Positions 8,821-18,247 are shown, counted from the stretch's first letter. The stretch: DNA of 64,000 nt from CASFRF01 sp031549345 (GCA_031549345.1 JAVBPY010000003.1:310001-374000), one strand, 5' to 3'. Translations and numbers: made by a program. The notes: generated from the letters alone by a model not told the origin.

Positions 8821-9786
8821 TCAAGGCCGTGTCCGGAGGGGAGAATTTTGCTCGAGTTCTCGCGGATTGATCCCTTCGTTGCCGACTGGCGCTCCTACAC
8901 CCAGCTTGGCGGCCAGATCGCGGTAGTGTTTCGCCAGGGTTGAATTGATTGCCACGCCGATACCGAGTTCCAGGCAGACGCTGTAATCCCATGCGGCGAC
9001 ACCCAGCTCATTGTCGGCGGCGATGCGCAGCAAGTGTGCGGCGCCTGCCGGGTTGCGATAGCCTGCGGAGCCATCCAGCATCATTTTGGCAAGGTTGTAT
9101 TGTGCCTGTGCATGTCCCTGCCGGGCCGCCAGCCGGAAATACGATTCCGCCTCGGAGGGCGACGATTTACAGCCCAAACCCTTGAGCAAACAGAATCCGG
9201 CATAAAATTGCCCCTCCGCATCCAGCTTCTCCGCCGCGGCCCGGAACCAAAGCAAAGCCAGTGTGCGGTTTGTGGGTGTCCCCCATCCATTGAAATGACT
9301 GAGTCCGAGCGCCCTCATGGCTTCCGGCATTTTCAAATCGGCCGCGCGCTGAAAATACGTGAATGCCAGGGCATAGTCCGGTTCGACGCCGGTTCCGCGC
9401 TGGTAACAGCATCCGAGGTTGAATAGGCCGACGGCGTCCCCCGTCGCGGCGGCGCGCTGAAAGGATTCGAACGCCCGTTTGGGCGAGCGTTCGCAGCCGA
9501 TTCCTTGATCATAAAGGTTGCCGAGATTGTTCAATGCGGCCAAATTCCCTTGCTCCGCCGCCCGCTTCGTCCATATGAAACCTTGTTCGTAATTCAGCGG
9601 AAGCTTTTCGCCGGCCAGGTAATGGAAGCCCACCTCCCATTGTGCCGCCGCATCGCCGCGCTCCGCTTGCCGCAGCAACGTTGTCAGTTCCGCATCCGGT
9701 GCGGAATCCGCCTTGGGCTCCGCATCTTCGCAGCCGAGTGCCAGCAATAACAACACGGCCAGAATACCATTCCATACCATTTGCAT
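8821..9786 (-). CDS. Sel1-repeat lipoprotein
   Basis: A 321-residue protein from the ATG at 9786 (MQMVWNG), chosen because GAGGGG lies about 8 bases upstream; the frame stays open to 9840. The N-terminus is a lipoprotein signal ending LLLALGC. The mature protein is mostly Sel1-like repeats of about 36 residues with the pattern A..G...A...LG..Y..G.G, at least six copies between residues 45 and 290 (for example ALNNLGNLYDQGIGCERS and GLFNLGCCYQRGTGVEPD). Sel1 solenoids mediate protein-protein contacts, often in envelope stress or signalling. No partner is evident. A second Sel1-containing protein is encoded at 48889-50784. Confidence 0.8.
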   Translation of the reverse strand: MQMVWNGILAVLLLLALGCEDAEPKADSAPDAELTTLLRQAERGDAAAQWEVGFHYLAGEKLPLNYEQGFIWTKRAAEQGNLAALNNLGNLYDQGIGCERSPKRAFESFQRAAATGDAVGLFNLGCCYQRGTGVEPDYALAFTYFQRAADLKMPEAMRALGLSHFNGWGTPTNRTLALLWFRAAAEKLDAEGQFYAGFCLLKGLGCKSSPSEAESYFRLAARQGHAQAQYNLAKMMLDGSAGYRNPAGAAHLLRIAADNELGVAAWDYSVCLELGIGVAINSTLAKHYRDLAAKLGVGAPVGNEGINPRELEQNSPLRTRP

Positions 9787-9850
9787 TTCCGTGCCCCTCG
9801 ATCTTGTGCCTCTTTTGGGTAAAAAAGAGGCGCATTTCATACTCCATGCC

Positions 9851-9988
9851 CACCCCTGCGTCTAGCACAACGCTACGAGAAGACATAATACGAAATGCGC
9901 CGGTATCCATAAGAGAAATGGAAACAGGCCAATTCATTTTCGTGCGGTTCTCGTATACGTCGTTGTCTAAAGTGCTAGTTCAGGGGTG
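9851..9988. repeat. 138-bp MITE-like imperfect terminal inverted repeat
   Basis: The left end CACCCCTGCGTCTAGCAC (9851-9868) mirrors the right end GTGCTAGTTCAGGGGTG (9972-9988). The match continues inwards in broken form (ACGAGAA at left, TTCTCGT at right) for about 45 bases per arm, around a roughly 40-base centre. No coding sequence is inside and no clear target duplication is seen. From here to the mutL stop at 10149 nothing else is recognisable. It could be a non-autonomous element or a long structured RNA. Confidence 0.55.
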
Positions 9989-10148
9989 ACGTCGAAAATC
10001 AATTAAGTCGATTTATTTTTAAGAGATGATTCCTGCTGTGGTTCTGCCTGGCGGCCTCCTTTGGTCCGTTTCGGAATACTCACGGAGCGTCATACAATAC
10101 AACCTTCCTGTTGTAATATACTTGATTTTCCGCAAAATACAATTTCGA

Positions 10149-11978
10149 TCAGCGGCGGCCGAAGCGGCGGAGAATTTCCGTATAGGGGATGGTGAGCATG
10201 GTCGGGCGGCCGTGGGGGCAGAGGGTTCCCTGGCGGCACTCGCCGAGGCGGCGCAGGAGATGCCGCGCTTCTTCGAAAGAAAGTTCGTCGTGGGCCTTGA
10301 CCGCCGCGCGGCATGCCGCGCGGGCGACGAATTCGAGGGCGATGGGTAATTTTTCCTCCTGGTTTTCCACCAACTCGGCGAGGGCGTCCAAAAGGATGGA
10401 CGCGAGGTCGCCCTCCGGCAATTTCAGGGGAATCGCGTTGACCATTACGGTGTTGCCGCCCAATGATTCGAGGTCGAAGCCGAGTTTTTCAAAAAAGTCT
10501 TTTGTGCGCAGCAAAAGCGCGGCGGCGGGGCGCGGCAGCTCGATGGTGCGCGGCAGAAGGAGTTTTTGCATCGGCCGATTCGTTTCGGCGGCGGCGAGCA
10601 AATCTTCGAAAAGGACGCGCTCGTGCGCGGCGTGTTGGTCGATCAGCACCAGCCCGTTCGCGGCGGAAGCAAGAATGTAGGTGGAATCCAGCACGCCGAG
10701 CACTTCACGCGGCCAATCGCCGCCGAAAACCAGCGGCGAAGGCGCCTCCTCCTCCGCTGCATCCTCTTTTTCCCGGGAGGGGATATCGACCCACTCCGTG
10801 AGGACGGAGCCGGGAGGCGCGGGGTATGCGGCGCCCTTTTCCGGCGCGGCCGTCAGGTCCGGCTGGGTGAATCGCGCGGGATGGTAGTTTATGCTGGAGT
10901 GTTCCAGGATGGCGCTCATGGGGATCTGGTAGCCAAGGCCCTCGGCCGCGGCGATCTCCTCCGGATGAACCGTGGCGGCGGGCGGATCGTCCGGCTTCCG
11001 GAGGGCGAGCGAAACGGCTGTGGCAACAGCACGTGAAACGACGAATTCGTGCTTGAACCGGACTTCGCGCTTGGCGGGGTGCACATTCACATCCACCTCT
11101 TCCGGCGGCATGGAGATAAAAAGGATGCAGGGGAAATAGCGCCCGTGTTCCGTCAGCGTGGCGTACCCTTCGCGGATGCCCCGGTAAACGGCGGGGGATT
11201 CGATGGCGCGTCGGTTGATAAAAACCCGCTGCTCCCGGCGGGAGTTCCGCGTGAAACCCGGCGCGCCGATGTACCCGGATATTTCCATTCCGTTTTCGCA
11301 ATGGCGCACCGGACGGAGGTTGGCGGTGTAATTTTTCCCGAACAAGACATGCAATCGCGGCAGGATGTCCGCGCTTCCCGGCGAACGGATGGCGAAACGC
11401 CCATCCAGCAGAAGCTCAAAGCCGACCTCCGGACGCGGCAGCATGAGCGATGTAACCATTTCGGTGATGTGTCCTTCTTCCGTTGGCGGCGATTTGAGGA
11501 ACTTTCGGCGCGCGGGGACGTTGAAGAATAAATCCCGCACCTGAATGCTTGTCCCCGGCGCAAGGCCGCAGGGCTCGTTCGCAAGCAATGCGCCGCCCTC
11601 GACGGAAAGGAGGCAGCCCTCTTGGGCGTTCGCCTGCCGTGTTTTCAGCGTGAAACGGGAAATGGACGCGATGGAGGGGATTGCTTCTCCCCGGAAACCG
11701 AGGGTGATGATCCGGTCGATGTCGTCTTCGTTCTCGATTTTGCTGGTGCCGTGCGGCTCGAAGGCGAGGAGGGCGTCGGCGGGGTCCATGCCGCTGCCGT
11801 CGTCGGTTACGGCGATCAGACGCGTTCCGGCGCGCTCGATTTCGATGCGGATATGCCCGGCCCCCGCGTCGATGGCGTTCTCCACGAGCTCTTTGACGAC
11901 CGAAGCGGGGCGTTCGATGACTTCGCCCGCGGCGATCCGATTGCTCAGATGTTCCGAAAGGATATGGATTTTGCTCAT
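10149..11978 (-). CDS. mutL: DNA mismatch repair protein MutL
   Basis: A 609-residue MutL. The N-terminal GHKL ATPase is intact: ELVENAIDAGA (motif I), DDGSGM (motif II), LGFRGEA (motif III). The C-terminal domain keeps the nicking-endonuclease motif DQHAxxExxxxE (as DQHAAHERVLFE), the ACR segment and the CPHGRP metal-site segment. This MutL should therefore nick DNA itself, as in bacteria without MutH. Its ATG overlaps the stop of the upstream TPR gene by 4 bases, so it is the third gene of an oppD-like, TPR, mutL operon; mutS is not in the window. Confidence 0.96.
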   Translation of the reverse strand: MSKIHILSEHLSNRIAAGEVIERPASVVKELVENAIDAGAGHIRIEIERAGTRLIAVTDDGSGMDPADALLAFEPHGTSKIENEDDIDRIITLGFRGEAIPSIASISRFTLKTRQANAQEGCLLSVEGGALLANEPCGLAPGTSIQVRDLFFNVPARRKFLKSPPTEEGHITEMVTSLMLPRPEVGFELLLDGRFAIRSPGSADILPRLHVLFGKNYTANLRPVRHCENGMEISGYIGAPGFTRNSRREQRVFINRRAIESPAVYRGIREGYATLTEHGRYFPCILFISMPPEEVDVNVHPAKREVRFKHEFVVSRAVATAVSLALRKPDDPPAATVHPEEIAAAEGLGYQIPMSAILEHSSINYHPARFTQPDLTAAPEKGAAYPAPPGSVLTEWVDIPSREKEDAAEEEAPSPLVFGGDWPREVLGVLDSTYILASAANGLVLIDQHAAHERVLFEDLLAAAETNRPMQKLLLPRTIELPRPAAALLLRTKDFFEKLGFDLESLGGNTVMVNAIPLKLPEGDLASILLDALAELVENQEEKLPIALEFVARAACRAAVKAHDELSFEEARHLLRRLGECRQGTLCPHGRPTMLTIPYTEILRRFGRR

Positions 11979-12568
11979 TTTTTTTCTCCGCGCGAAAGTT
12001 CGCTGGAGGAGGACAACCGGCGATTGATTTCGTCCTGGGCTTTTTGACGGAGCGCGCGCGCCTCCTCTTCATGCCCGAGTACGCGGAGGACGTCCGAAAG
12101 GTTCAGCAAAATATACGGGGACGTCGCGTCCTGCTCCAACGCTCGTTCGAGGAACACGCGCGCCTCCGGATTGCGGTGTTGTTTGAAGAGCGTCTGCCCC
12201 AGATTGTTCAGCGCGGACGCATCCAGTTCGTTGCGTTCCACCAGTTGACGGAAGACCTCTTCCGCTTCCGTATAACGTTGTTCCGCATAATACGATTTTC
12301 CGAGAAGGCGGAGGATTTCCGGGTCCCGGTAATTCCGGCGCAGGAGACCGCGAAGCAGTTTTTGCGTTTCGGCGAATCGCCCGGCGTTCAAAAGTTCGTA
12401 GGCTTTGGAAAGATGCACTTCCTGCACTTCTTTGTCGGTCGGCGCCTGCGCACCGGTCTTCGGTGGGGCGTGGGGAAATTTTTGAGCGAGGAACCCGGTC
12501 AGGCTTGCCACTAAAAGGAGGATGGCCACCAGAATGCCGAAGCGCCGGTTCGGGAGAAGTTCGCTCAT
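11975..12568 (-). CDS. Membrane-anchored TPR protein
   Basis: A 197-residue protein when started at the ATG at 12568 (MSELLPNRRF), which overlaps the stop of the ABC ATPase gene by 4 bases; the longer frame to 12637 is rejected. One N-terminal transmembrane helix (about residues 10-30, GILVAILLLVASLTGFLA) is followed by three or more tetratricopeptide repeats between residues 55 and 170 (for example ILRLLGKSYYAEQRYTEAEEVF and ALNNLGQTLFKQHRNPEARVFLERAL). TPRs scaffold protein complexes. Its position between an oligopeptide ATPase and mutL does not suggest a specific partner. Confidence 0.8.
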   Translation of the reverse strand: MSELLPNRRFGILVAILLLVASLTGFLAQKFPHAPPKTGAQAPTDKEVQEVHLSKAYELLNAGRFAETQKLLRGLLRRNYRDPEILRLLGKSYYAEQRYTEAEEVFRQLVERNELDASALNNLGQTLFKQHRNPEARVFLERALEQDATSPYILLNLSDVLRVLGHEEEARALRQKAQDEINRRLSSSSELSRGEKK

Positions 12569-13566
12569 TCTTTTTTCCCCTCCGGAAAAAAGCACCGGAA
12601 AAAGTGTTCCGGCGACGCCGTGGACATTTCCGGACATTCATTCATGCAGCGCGCCTGTTCGGCGGGGCTTCGCGTCGCAATGCGTTCACAGCGGCTGAAA
12701 AAGCGGCACCCGGCGGGGTATTCGTTCGGCGGCGGAACGCTTCCCCGGATCGTTTCGAGTTCCGCAACCGCCGTGCCGAGGCGCGGAACCGCGCGGAGCA
12801 ATGCGGCGGTGTAAGGGTGTTTCGGGGTGCGGAAGAGCTCTTGGACCGGCGCGGATTCCACCAGCATTCCCGCGTACATAACCGCCACGCGGTCGGCGGT
12901 TTCGGCCACAACGCCGAGGTTGTGCGTTACCAGGATCACCGTCATCTTTTTTTGTTCGCGCACGGCGGAAATCAGGGAGAGAATCTGTGCCTGGATGGTT
13001 ACATCCAGCGCGGTGGTCGGTTCGTCGGCAACCAGGAGTTCCGGCGCTCCCGCGAGCGCCATGGCGATCATGACGCGCTGCTGCATGCCGCCGGAAAGTT
13101 CGTGCGGATAAGCGCGGATTCGTGTTTCCGGGTCGGGGATGCCGACTTCGCGCAGGAGGCGGATTACTTCCTCTTTCACATCGGCAACATCCGGACGGTG
13201 GAGGAGGATGCTTTCGGCGATCTGGTCGCCGATGCGGAAGACCGGGTTCAGCGACATGGCCGGTTCCTGGAAGATGTAGCCGATGCCCCCGCCGCGAATT
13301 CGCCGGAGCTCCCGCGCCGGAACGGAAGCAAGGTCCACAACCGTGCCGCGCAGTTGGAACGCGATCGAATCGGCGCGCGCGGAAAGCCCCGGCGGCAGGA
13401 GGCGCGTCAGCGCCAGGCAGCTCAGGCTTTTGCCGCAGCCGGATTCGCCGACGAGCGCAAGGATTTCGCCGCGCTCCAGATGGAACGAAAGACGGCTTAC
13501 AATTTCGACGTTCTTTCCGGGGGCGGCAAGTTCGACAGTCAGGTTTTTTACTTCCAGCAGGCTCAT
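12565..13566 (-). CDS. Oligopeptide/dipeptide ABC transporter ATP-binding protein (OppD/DppD type)
   Basis: A 333-residue ABC ATPase with Walker A GESGCGKS, signature LSGGMQQR, Walker B ELLVADEPTTALD and H-loop THNLG. The C-terminal extension with Cys-containing CRFFSRCER and a further Cys is typical of OppD/DppD proteins. These power peptide, nickel or sugar uptake through OppB/C permeases. No permease or binding-protein gene is adjacent, so it is an orphan subunit here. No Shine-Dalgarno precedes the ATG. A possible promoter (TGGATA, 17 bases, TATATT at 13576-13604) would start the transcript almost at the ATG, so it may be leaderless. Confidence 0.9.
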   Translation of the reverse strand: MSLLEVKNLTVELAAPGKNVEIVSRLSFHLERGEILALVGESGCGKSLSCLALTRLLPPGLSARADSIAFQLRGTVVDLASVPARELRRIRGGGIGYIFQEPAMSLNPVFRIGDQIAESILLHRPDVADVKEEVIRLLREVGIPDPETRIRAYPHELSGGMQQRVMIAMALAGAPELLVADEPTTALDVTIQAQILSLISAVREQKKMTVILVTHNLGVVAETADRVAVMYAGMLVESAPVQELFRTPKHPYTAALLRAVPRLGTAVAELETIRGSVPPPNEYPAGCRFFSRCERIATRSPAEQARCMNECPEMSTASPEHFFRCFFPEGKKE

Positions 13567-13644
13567 AATGCTTGGAATATAGCATCATCACGGTAAAATA
13601 TCCACACGGAGAAGTGAAAAAATTGATTTCCGCGCATCCTGTGA

Positions 13645-13673
13645 TTGGCAATGCGGAATTTCACGGTTATATT
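13645..13673 (+). promoter_or_regulatory. Sigma70-type promoter for the ketoacyl synthase gene
   Basis: TTGGCA (13645-13650), a 17-base spacer and TATATT (13668-13673), ahead of a GGAGGCGA ribosome-binding site and the ATG at 13721. Confidence 0.65.
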
Positions 13674-13720
13674 AAACGCGTGAAAACAGGTTTTACTGAA
13701 GAATCGGAGGCGACGCTTTT

Positions 13721-14962
13721 ATGAGTCAGGCGCAGAAAGTTTATATTACGGGCAGGGGGTTGATCACCCCGTTGGGCAATGGTCTTGCGGCCAACGAGGC
13801 GGGGTTGCGGAGTGGAAAATCCGGAATCGTGCATATTCCGGATTTTGCGGCGCACGATCTGGGCTGCCAGGTCGGCGGCGTGGCCGATGAAGCGGTGGAA
13901 TCGCCGCTTTTGGACCGCAAAAAACTTCGCTATTGCCCCCCGACGGCGATCATGTCCATCGTTGCGGTCGCCGAAGCGTTGGCCGAAGCGGGAATTAACA
14001 TGGAAGACATCCCCGGCATGAACATCGCGGTTCTCGGCGGTGTGGCCAGCGGAAACTATGTCGAAGCGTGGAAAAGCACGCAGGGCTATGTGGATCATGG
14101 ACACAGTCTGCGGCATGTGTCGCCGTATATTGTTCCGCGCGTAATGCCTTCTTCGGCGGTGTCCAACCTTTCGCTGACCTTCGGGTTCACGGGCGAGGTG
14201 TACGATCTTTCCGTCGCCTGCGCGTCCTCGGCGGCGGCCATTTTGATGGGAATGCGCTGGATTCGCTCCGGGCTGTACGATGTGGTCGTCGCCGGCGGCG
14301 CGGAAACGCTCGATTGGGTGCAGGCGCTCGGATTCTGCGCCATCCGCGCGCTGTCGCACAAATACAACGATATGCCGGAGCGGGCGAGTCGTCCCTTTGA
14401 CCGCGACCGCGACGGATTCGTCCTCGCCGGCGGCGCGGGCTATGTGATTCTGGAGTCGGAACGCAGCTGCCGGGCGCGCGGCGCGCGGCCGATCGTCGAA
14501 GTTTCCGGCGGCGCGGGGAACAGCAATGCCCGCGATATGGTTGTTCCCGACCAGGCCGCCAGCGCGGGGGCCATGCGCGGCACACTGCGCGACGCGGGGC
14601 TTGCCGCTTCCTCCGTCGGTTACATCAACACACACGGCACGGCCACCCCTGTCGGCGACCCGGTTGAGCTGGCGGCGATTCATGAGGTTTTCGGCAACCA
14701 CCCTGTGGCCATCAACAGCACCAAATCGCAGACAGGGCACATGGTGGGCGCAACCGGCGCGGCGGAAGTGATTTTCACCTCTATGATGATGGAAAAAAAC
14801 TTCATTTCGCCGACAATCAATCTGGATAATCCGGAAGACGCCTTCGCCTGGGCCGATCTTGTGCGCGAGTGCCGCACCGGAACACGGCTCGAACACGCAC
14901 TCTCCAACAGCTTCGCTTTCGGCGGGTCCAACGTTTGCATCGCACTCTCGCAGCCCAAATAA
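13721..14962 (+). CDS. Beta-ketoacyl-ACP synthase (FabB-like)
   Basis: A 413-residue condensing enzyme with a complete Cys-His-His triad: the Cys in SVACASSA, the first His in NTHGTATPVGD and the second in STKSQTGHMVGA. The C-terminal SNSFAFGGSN motif is present. It extends acyl-ACP with malonyl-ACP in fatty acid synthesis. SVACASS, ERASRPFDRDRDGFVLAGG and the overall length look closer to FabB (KAS I) than FabF, but no other fab genes are adjacent. A role in a secondary lipid such as aryl polyene cannot be excluded. The following comEC frame overlaps its 3' end. Confidence 0.82.
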   Translation: MSQAQKVYITGRGLITPLGNGLAANEAGLRSGKSGIVHIPDFAAHDLGCQVGGVADEAVESPLLDRKKLRYCPPTAIMSIVAVAEALAEAGINMEDIPGMNIAVLGGVASGNYVEAWKSTQGYVDHGHSLRHVSPYIVPRVMPSSAVSNLSLTFGFTGEVYDLSVACASSAAAILMGMRWIRSGLYDVVVAGGAETLDWVQALGFCAIRALSHKYNDMPERASRPFDRDRDGFVLAGGAGYVILESERSCRARGARPIVEVSGGAGNSNARDMVVPDQAASAGAMRGTLRDAGLAASSVGYINTHGTATPVGDPVELAAIHEVFGNHPVAINSTKSQTGHMVGATGAAEVIFTSMMMEKNFISPTINLDNPEDAFAWADLVRECRTGTRLEHALSNSFAFGGSNVCIALSQPK

Positions 14963-17073
14963 AGGTCCTGCGGGCGATTCCGGCGGCGGCCTGGCTCCTC
15001 TCCGGCGTTGTGGCCGGGAGCTTGCCCGCGGTGTTGGACGCATCGCCGTTGTGGATTTTTCTGTTTGCATTTTTGCCGCTCGCCACGGCATTTTTTCTGC
15101 CTCTTTCGCGCCCGATGTTCACGGTCCTGGCTGCGGGCGTTGCCGCCGGGAGCTGCGGCGCTTTTTTGCAGGTATGGGACCCTCCCTGGAGCGTTGGGCG
15201 TGAAATCGGGGAACGCGGCGCATCCGGGAGCGCCGTTTTCCGGGTTATCGACCGCACATTGCCCCGTTCGGTTCCCATTCCCGCGCCAGGGATGATTCTT
15301 GCGGAGCTGGAAATGCTCGGTCTTTCCGGCGAAATGGAGCGCCCCGTTTCCGGACGGATTCTCCTGCGCATTCCCGACGGCGCTCCAACGCCCGGCTACG
15401 GCGACCGCCTTCATGCGGAGGGGATCTTCGAGCGTTCCTCCGAAACATCCGGGTTTTTCCGTTTCGAGAATATTCGGAAGCGCGAGGGGGCATGCGCCGT
15501 TTTTCGGGCGGAAAATATTTCGTTGCTCGGCACTGTCCGGTTCTGGGATTCCGGACTGCTCGCTTTCCGGGACCGTCTCCTTGCGTTCGCTTGCGCGGGG
15601 GTGGACGTCCCGGAACGGCGCGCGATGATCAGCCAACTTTTTTTCGGTTGCCGCCCCGGGCTCGACGGGGAAACGCGGCGCGATTTGATCCGCGCCGGAA
15701 CCATTCATCTATTTTGCGTCAGCGGCCTGCATGTGGCGGTTCTTGCCGGTATTGTACTTCTGGCCCTCCGACCGCTGCCTTTGCACGTGCGCTATAGTGC
15801 TCTTACGGCATTTACTTTGGCGTATGTTCTTTCCACCGGGGCGGGGGCGCCGGCGATGCGGGCGTTTTTATTGATCGCGCTCCTGTCGGGATTGCGGATT
15901 TTCCGCTACAGCGAGCCGCCGTTCCGGTTGCTGATGCTGGTGGCGGCCGGACTGATTGTGTTCCGTCCGTTTTATCTGGTTGATCTCGGGTTCCTCTACT
16001 CGTTCATCATCACGGCGGCTCTGGTGCTTCTTCTCTCCCATGCCAGGCGGTGGCGGAAATGCGTGGAGGAGATCGATGTGTGGCGCGGCGGCGCTTCGCC
16101 GCCCTGGATGGAGCGGTTTGCGCGCCGGGCCGGATTCTATTTTACAGGGGCATTGGCGAGCTGCGTAGCGGCATTTCTGGGCGGTGCGGCGCTGTCGATG
16201 TATTTCCAGGGGTTGCTGCTTCCCGGATCGATTCTTGCGAATCTGCTTGTTCTGCCGATTGTCGGACTTCTTTTCCCGCTCCTCGGATTGAAAATCGCGG
16301 CGGCGGTTCTCTGGAGCGCCGCCGTTCCCGTGTGCAATTTGCTTTTGCTTGGCGCGCTCGGTTGGCTCGACGCGGTTTCCGGAGTGTGCGCGACGTTTTT
16401 CGGCGCGGCGGGGGCCATTCGGCCTTCTCCTGTATGGGCGGTGATCTTCTACACGGCGTTGGCGTTGCTCCTGGCCGGCGGCCGCGTCCGGCGTTTGGCG
16501 GGCACGGCGGGACTTTGTGTGTGTTTCGCATGGTGGCTGGGGGCTTCGTATTTTCGACCGTCGTCGCTTTTGCTCGGTTCAAGCGGGGAGGGGCCGCCGT
16601 TCATGATCTTCCGCGACGCGGGCGCGGACTTCACTGCGGTGGTGAATGTTCCCGATTTCGCCGCGGCCGGGGCCATCGAAAAATACCTGGCGGAATCGGG
16701 CATTCCCCGCATCGATCTTCTGGCATTCTCCGGCGGCAAATCGGGGCATATGAACGGCGCTCCGGCTTTGGCGCGACGTATTCCGGTGCTTCGCGTGGAA
16801 CCGCCCGGGGAGGGGCTCCGGAGTCCGGCGGCGAAAAAACGTTTTGAATCATTGCTGGAAATGTCCCGCCTTGCTCCGGGAGTCGGTATTTTTCGCGTGG
16901 AGTCCCTTGAAGGAACGTCGAGTGTGTGCTATCGTAATTTTGCCACGAAGAATACGCTGCTTTTGCGCTTTCCGGAGGCGACGCCCGGCGTGTCGGAGGT
17001 GCGTTTCAATGGCGTGGAGCACCGCCATATTCTGGGCCGAACCAATACAATGGAGTTGTTTTATTATGAATGA
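14869..17073 (+). CDS. comEC: ComEC/Rec2-type DNA uptake membrane protein
   Basis: A polytopic membrane protein of about 700 residues. The Competence domain is plain (RAGTIHLFCVSGLHVAVLAGIVLLAL around residue 280), with about ten transmembrane segments, after a periplasmic OB-like region. ComEC forms the inner-membrane channel for transforming single-stranded DNA. The C-terminal region is a shortened beta-lactamase-like domain without the usual HxHxDH metal motif (LLAFSGGKSGHMNG at that place). The start is uncertain: the ATG at 14869 lies deep inside the preceding gene in another frame. An in-frame TTG at 14935 or a start near 14962 is as likely, because the first hydrophobic segment begins only after that. 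Confidence 0.85.
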   Translation: MPHRNTARTRTLQQLRFRRVQRLHRTLAAQIKVLRAIPAAAWLLSGVVAGSLPAVLDASPLWIFLFAFLPLATAFFLPLSRPMFTVLAAGVAAGSCGAFLQVWDPPWSVGREIGERGASGSAVFRVIDRTLPRSVPIPAPGMILAELEMLGLSGEMERPVSGRILLRIPDGAPTPGYGDRLHAEGIFERSSETSGFFRFENIRKREGACAVFRAENISLLGTVRFWDSGLLAFRDRLLAFACAGVDVPERRAMISQLFFGCRPGLDGETRRDLIRAGTIHLFCVSGLHVAVLAGIVLLALRPLPLHVRYSALTAFTLAYVLSTGAGAPAMRAFLLIALLSGLRIFRYSEPPFRLLMLVAAGLIVFRPFYLVDLGFLYSFIITAALVLLLSHARRWRKCVEEIDVWRGGASPPWMERFARRAGFYFTGALASCVAAFLGGAALSMYFQGLLLPGSILANLLVLPIVGLLFPLLGLKIAAAVLWSAAVPVCNLLLLGALGWLDAVSGVCATFFGAAGAIRPSPVWAVIFYTALALLLAGGRVRRLAGTAGLCVCFAWWLGASYFRPSSLLLGSSGEGPPFMIFRDAGADFTAVVNVPDFAAAGAIEKYLAESGIPRIDLLAFSGGKSGHMNGAPALARRIPVLRVEPPGEGLRSPAAKKRFESLLEMSRLAPGVGIFRVESLEGTSSVCYRNFATKNTLLLRFPEATPGVSEVRFNGVEHRHILGRTNTMELFYYE

Positions 17074-18247
17074 ACGTCCTATGAAGATTTGCCACGTCAT
17101 TACCCGCATGATCGTCGGCGGGGCGCAGGAGAATACGTTGTTCACGATCATCGGACACTGCCGCAAGGGGCACGAAGTAACGCTTGTTACGGGAAAATCG
17201 CCGGGTCCGGAAGGAGAACTGCTGAAAAATGCCGACTATCCGCCGTTTGAAATCGTGGAAATCCCCGAACTTGTCCGTGAACTCGATCTATGGAACGATT
17301 GGAGCGCCTGCCGGAAGCTGACAAAGTTTTTCAGGGAACGGAAATTTGATGTGGTTCACACCCACAGTTCCAAAGCCGGGATTGTCGGCCGTGCGGCCGC
17401 CTGGAAGGCGCATGTTCCCGTGGTGGTGCACACCGTGCACGGACAGGCGTTCCATCCCTATGAGAAGTGGTACAAAAATTTGATTTACAAATACTCGGAA
17501 CGTTTTGCCGCGCGCCGCTGCCATAAGATCTATGCGGTGGCCCAGGCGATGATCGACCAATGCGTCGCCTGTAAGGTGGCTCCGCGCGAGAAATACAAGG
17601 TAGTTTACAGCGGGATGGACATCGGCAAATTTCTGGAGGCTGTGCCGGAAGAGGCGCTGGCGTCTTCGCTTGGGATTCCTTCCGGCGTTCCGGTTATCGG
17701 CACGGTGGCGCGTCTTTTTCCGCTGAAAGGGTATGAGTTTGTCCTCCCGGCCGCGCTCCGACTGGCCGCGGAATACCCGGATTTGCACTTCCTCCTCGTG
17801 GGGGACGGCCCCATGACAGAGGATTTGAAGAAAGAGATTGCGGCGGCGAATTTGACGGAACGTTTTCATTTTGCCGGCCTGGTCCCTCCGGCGGAGGTGC
17901 ATCGCTACATCGCGTTGATGACGCTTTTGTGGCATCTCTCGTTGCGCGAAGGGCTGCCGCGTTCGGTGGTTCAGGCGTTGGCGGGGGGGAAACCCGCGGT
18001 CGGGTTCCGGCTGGACGGAACGCCGGAGGTTCTTCTGGACGCGGAAACCGGCTACTGCGTGGAGCCGGAGTCCGTGGAGGAGGTTTGCCGCGCTACGCGC
18101 CTTCTGTTGGACAATCCGGAATTTGCGCGCGGCCTCGGGCGCAACGGGCGCGAGCGGGTCCGCGTACAGTTCAGTTATCAGCGCATGGCGGACATTCTGG
18201 AATGCGAGTACCGCGAATTGCTCGACAAAAATGCTCCAAAAACTTGA
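17066..18247 (+). CDS. GT4-family glycosyltransferase
   Basis: A 393-residue retaining glycosyltransferase of the GT-B fold. The start ATG at 17066 (MNERPMKICHVI) overlaps the comEC stop; the frame is open further upstream but is not coding there. The N-terminal domain starts ICHVITRMIVGGAQ, typical of GT4. The C-terminal donor-binding domain shows GTVARLFPLKGYEF, LLVGDGPM and the E(x7)E-type region SLREGLPRSVVQALAGGKPAVGF. It transfers a nucleotide-activated sugar, probably to an envelope glycan or lipid. Donor and acceptor cannot be read from the sequence. Confidence 0.85.
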   Translation: MNERPMKICHVITRMIVGGAQENTLFTIIGHCRKGHEVTLVTGKSPGPEGELLKNADYPPFEIVEIPELVRELDLWNDWSACRKLTKFFRERKFDVVHTHSSKAGIVGRAAAWKAHVPVVVHTVHGQAFHPYEKWYKNLIYKYSERFAARRCHKIYAVAQAMIDQCVACKVAPREKYKVVYSGMDIGKFLEAVPEEALASSLGIPSGVPVIGTVARLFPLKGYEFVLPAALRLAAEYPDLHFLLVGDGPMTEDLKKEIAAANLTERFHFAGLVPPAEVHRYIALMTLLWHLSLREGLPRSVVQALAGGKPAVGFRLDGTPEVLLDAETGYCVEPESVEEVCRATRLLLDNPEFARGLGRNGRERVRVQFSYQRMADILECEYRELLDKNAPKT

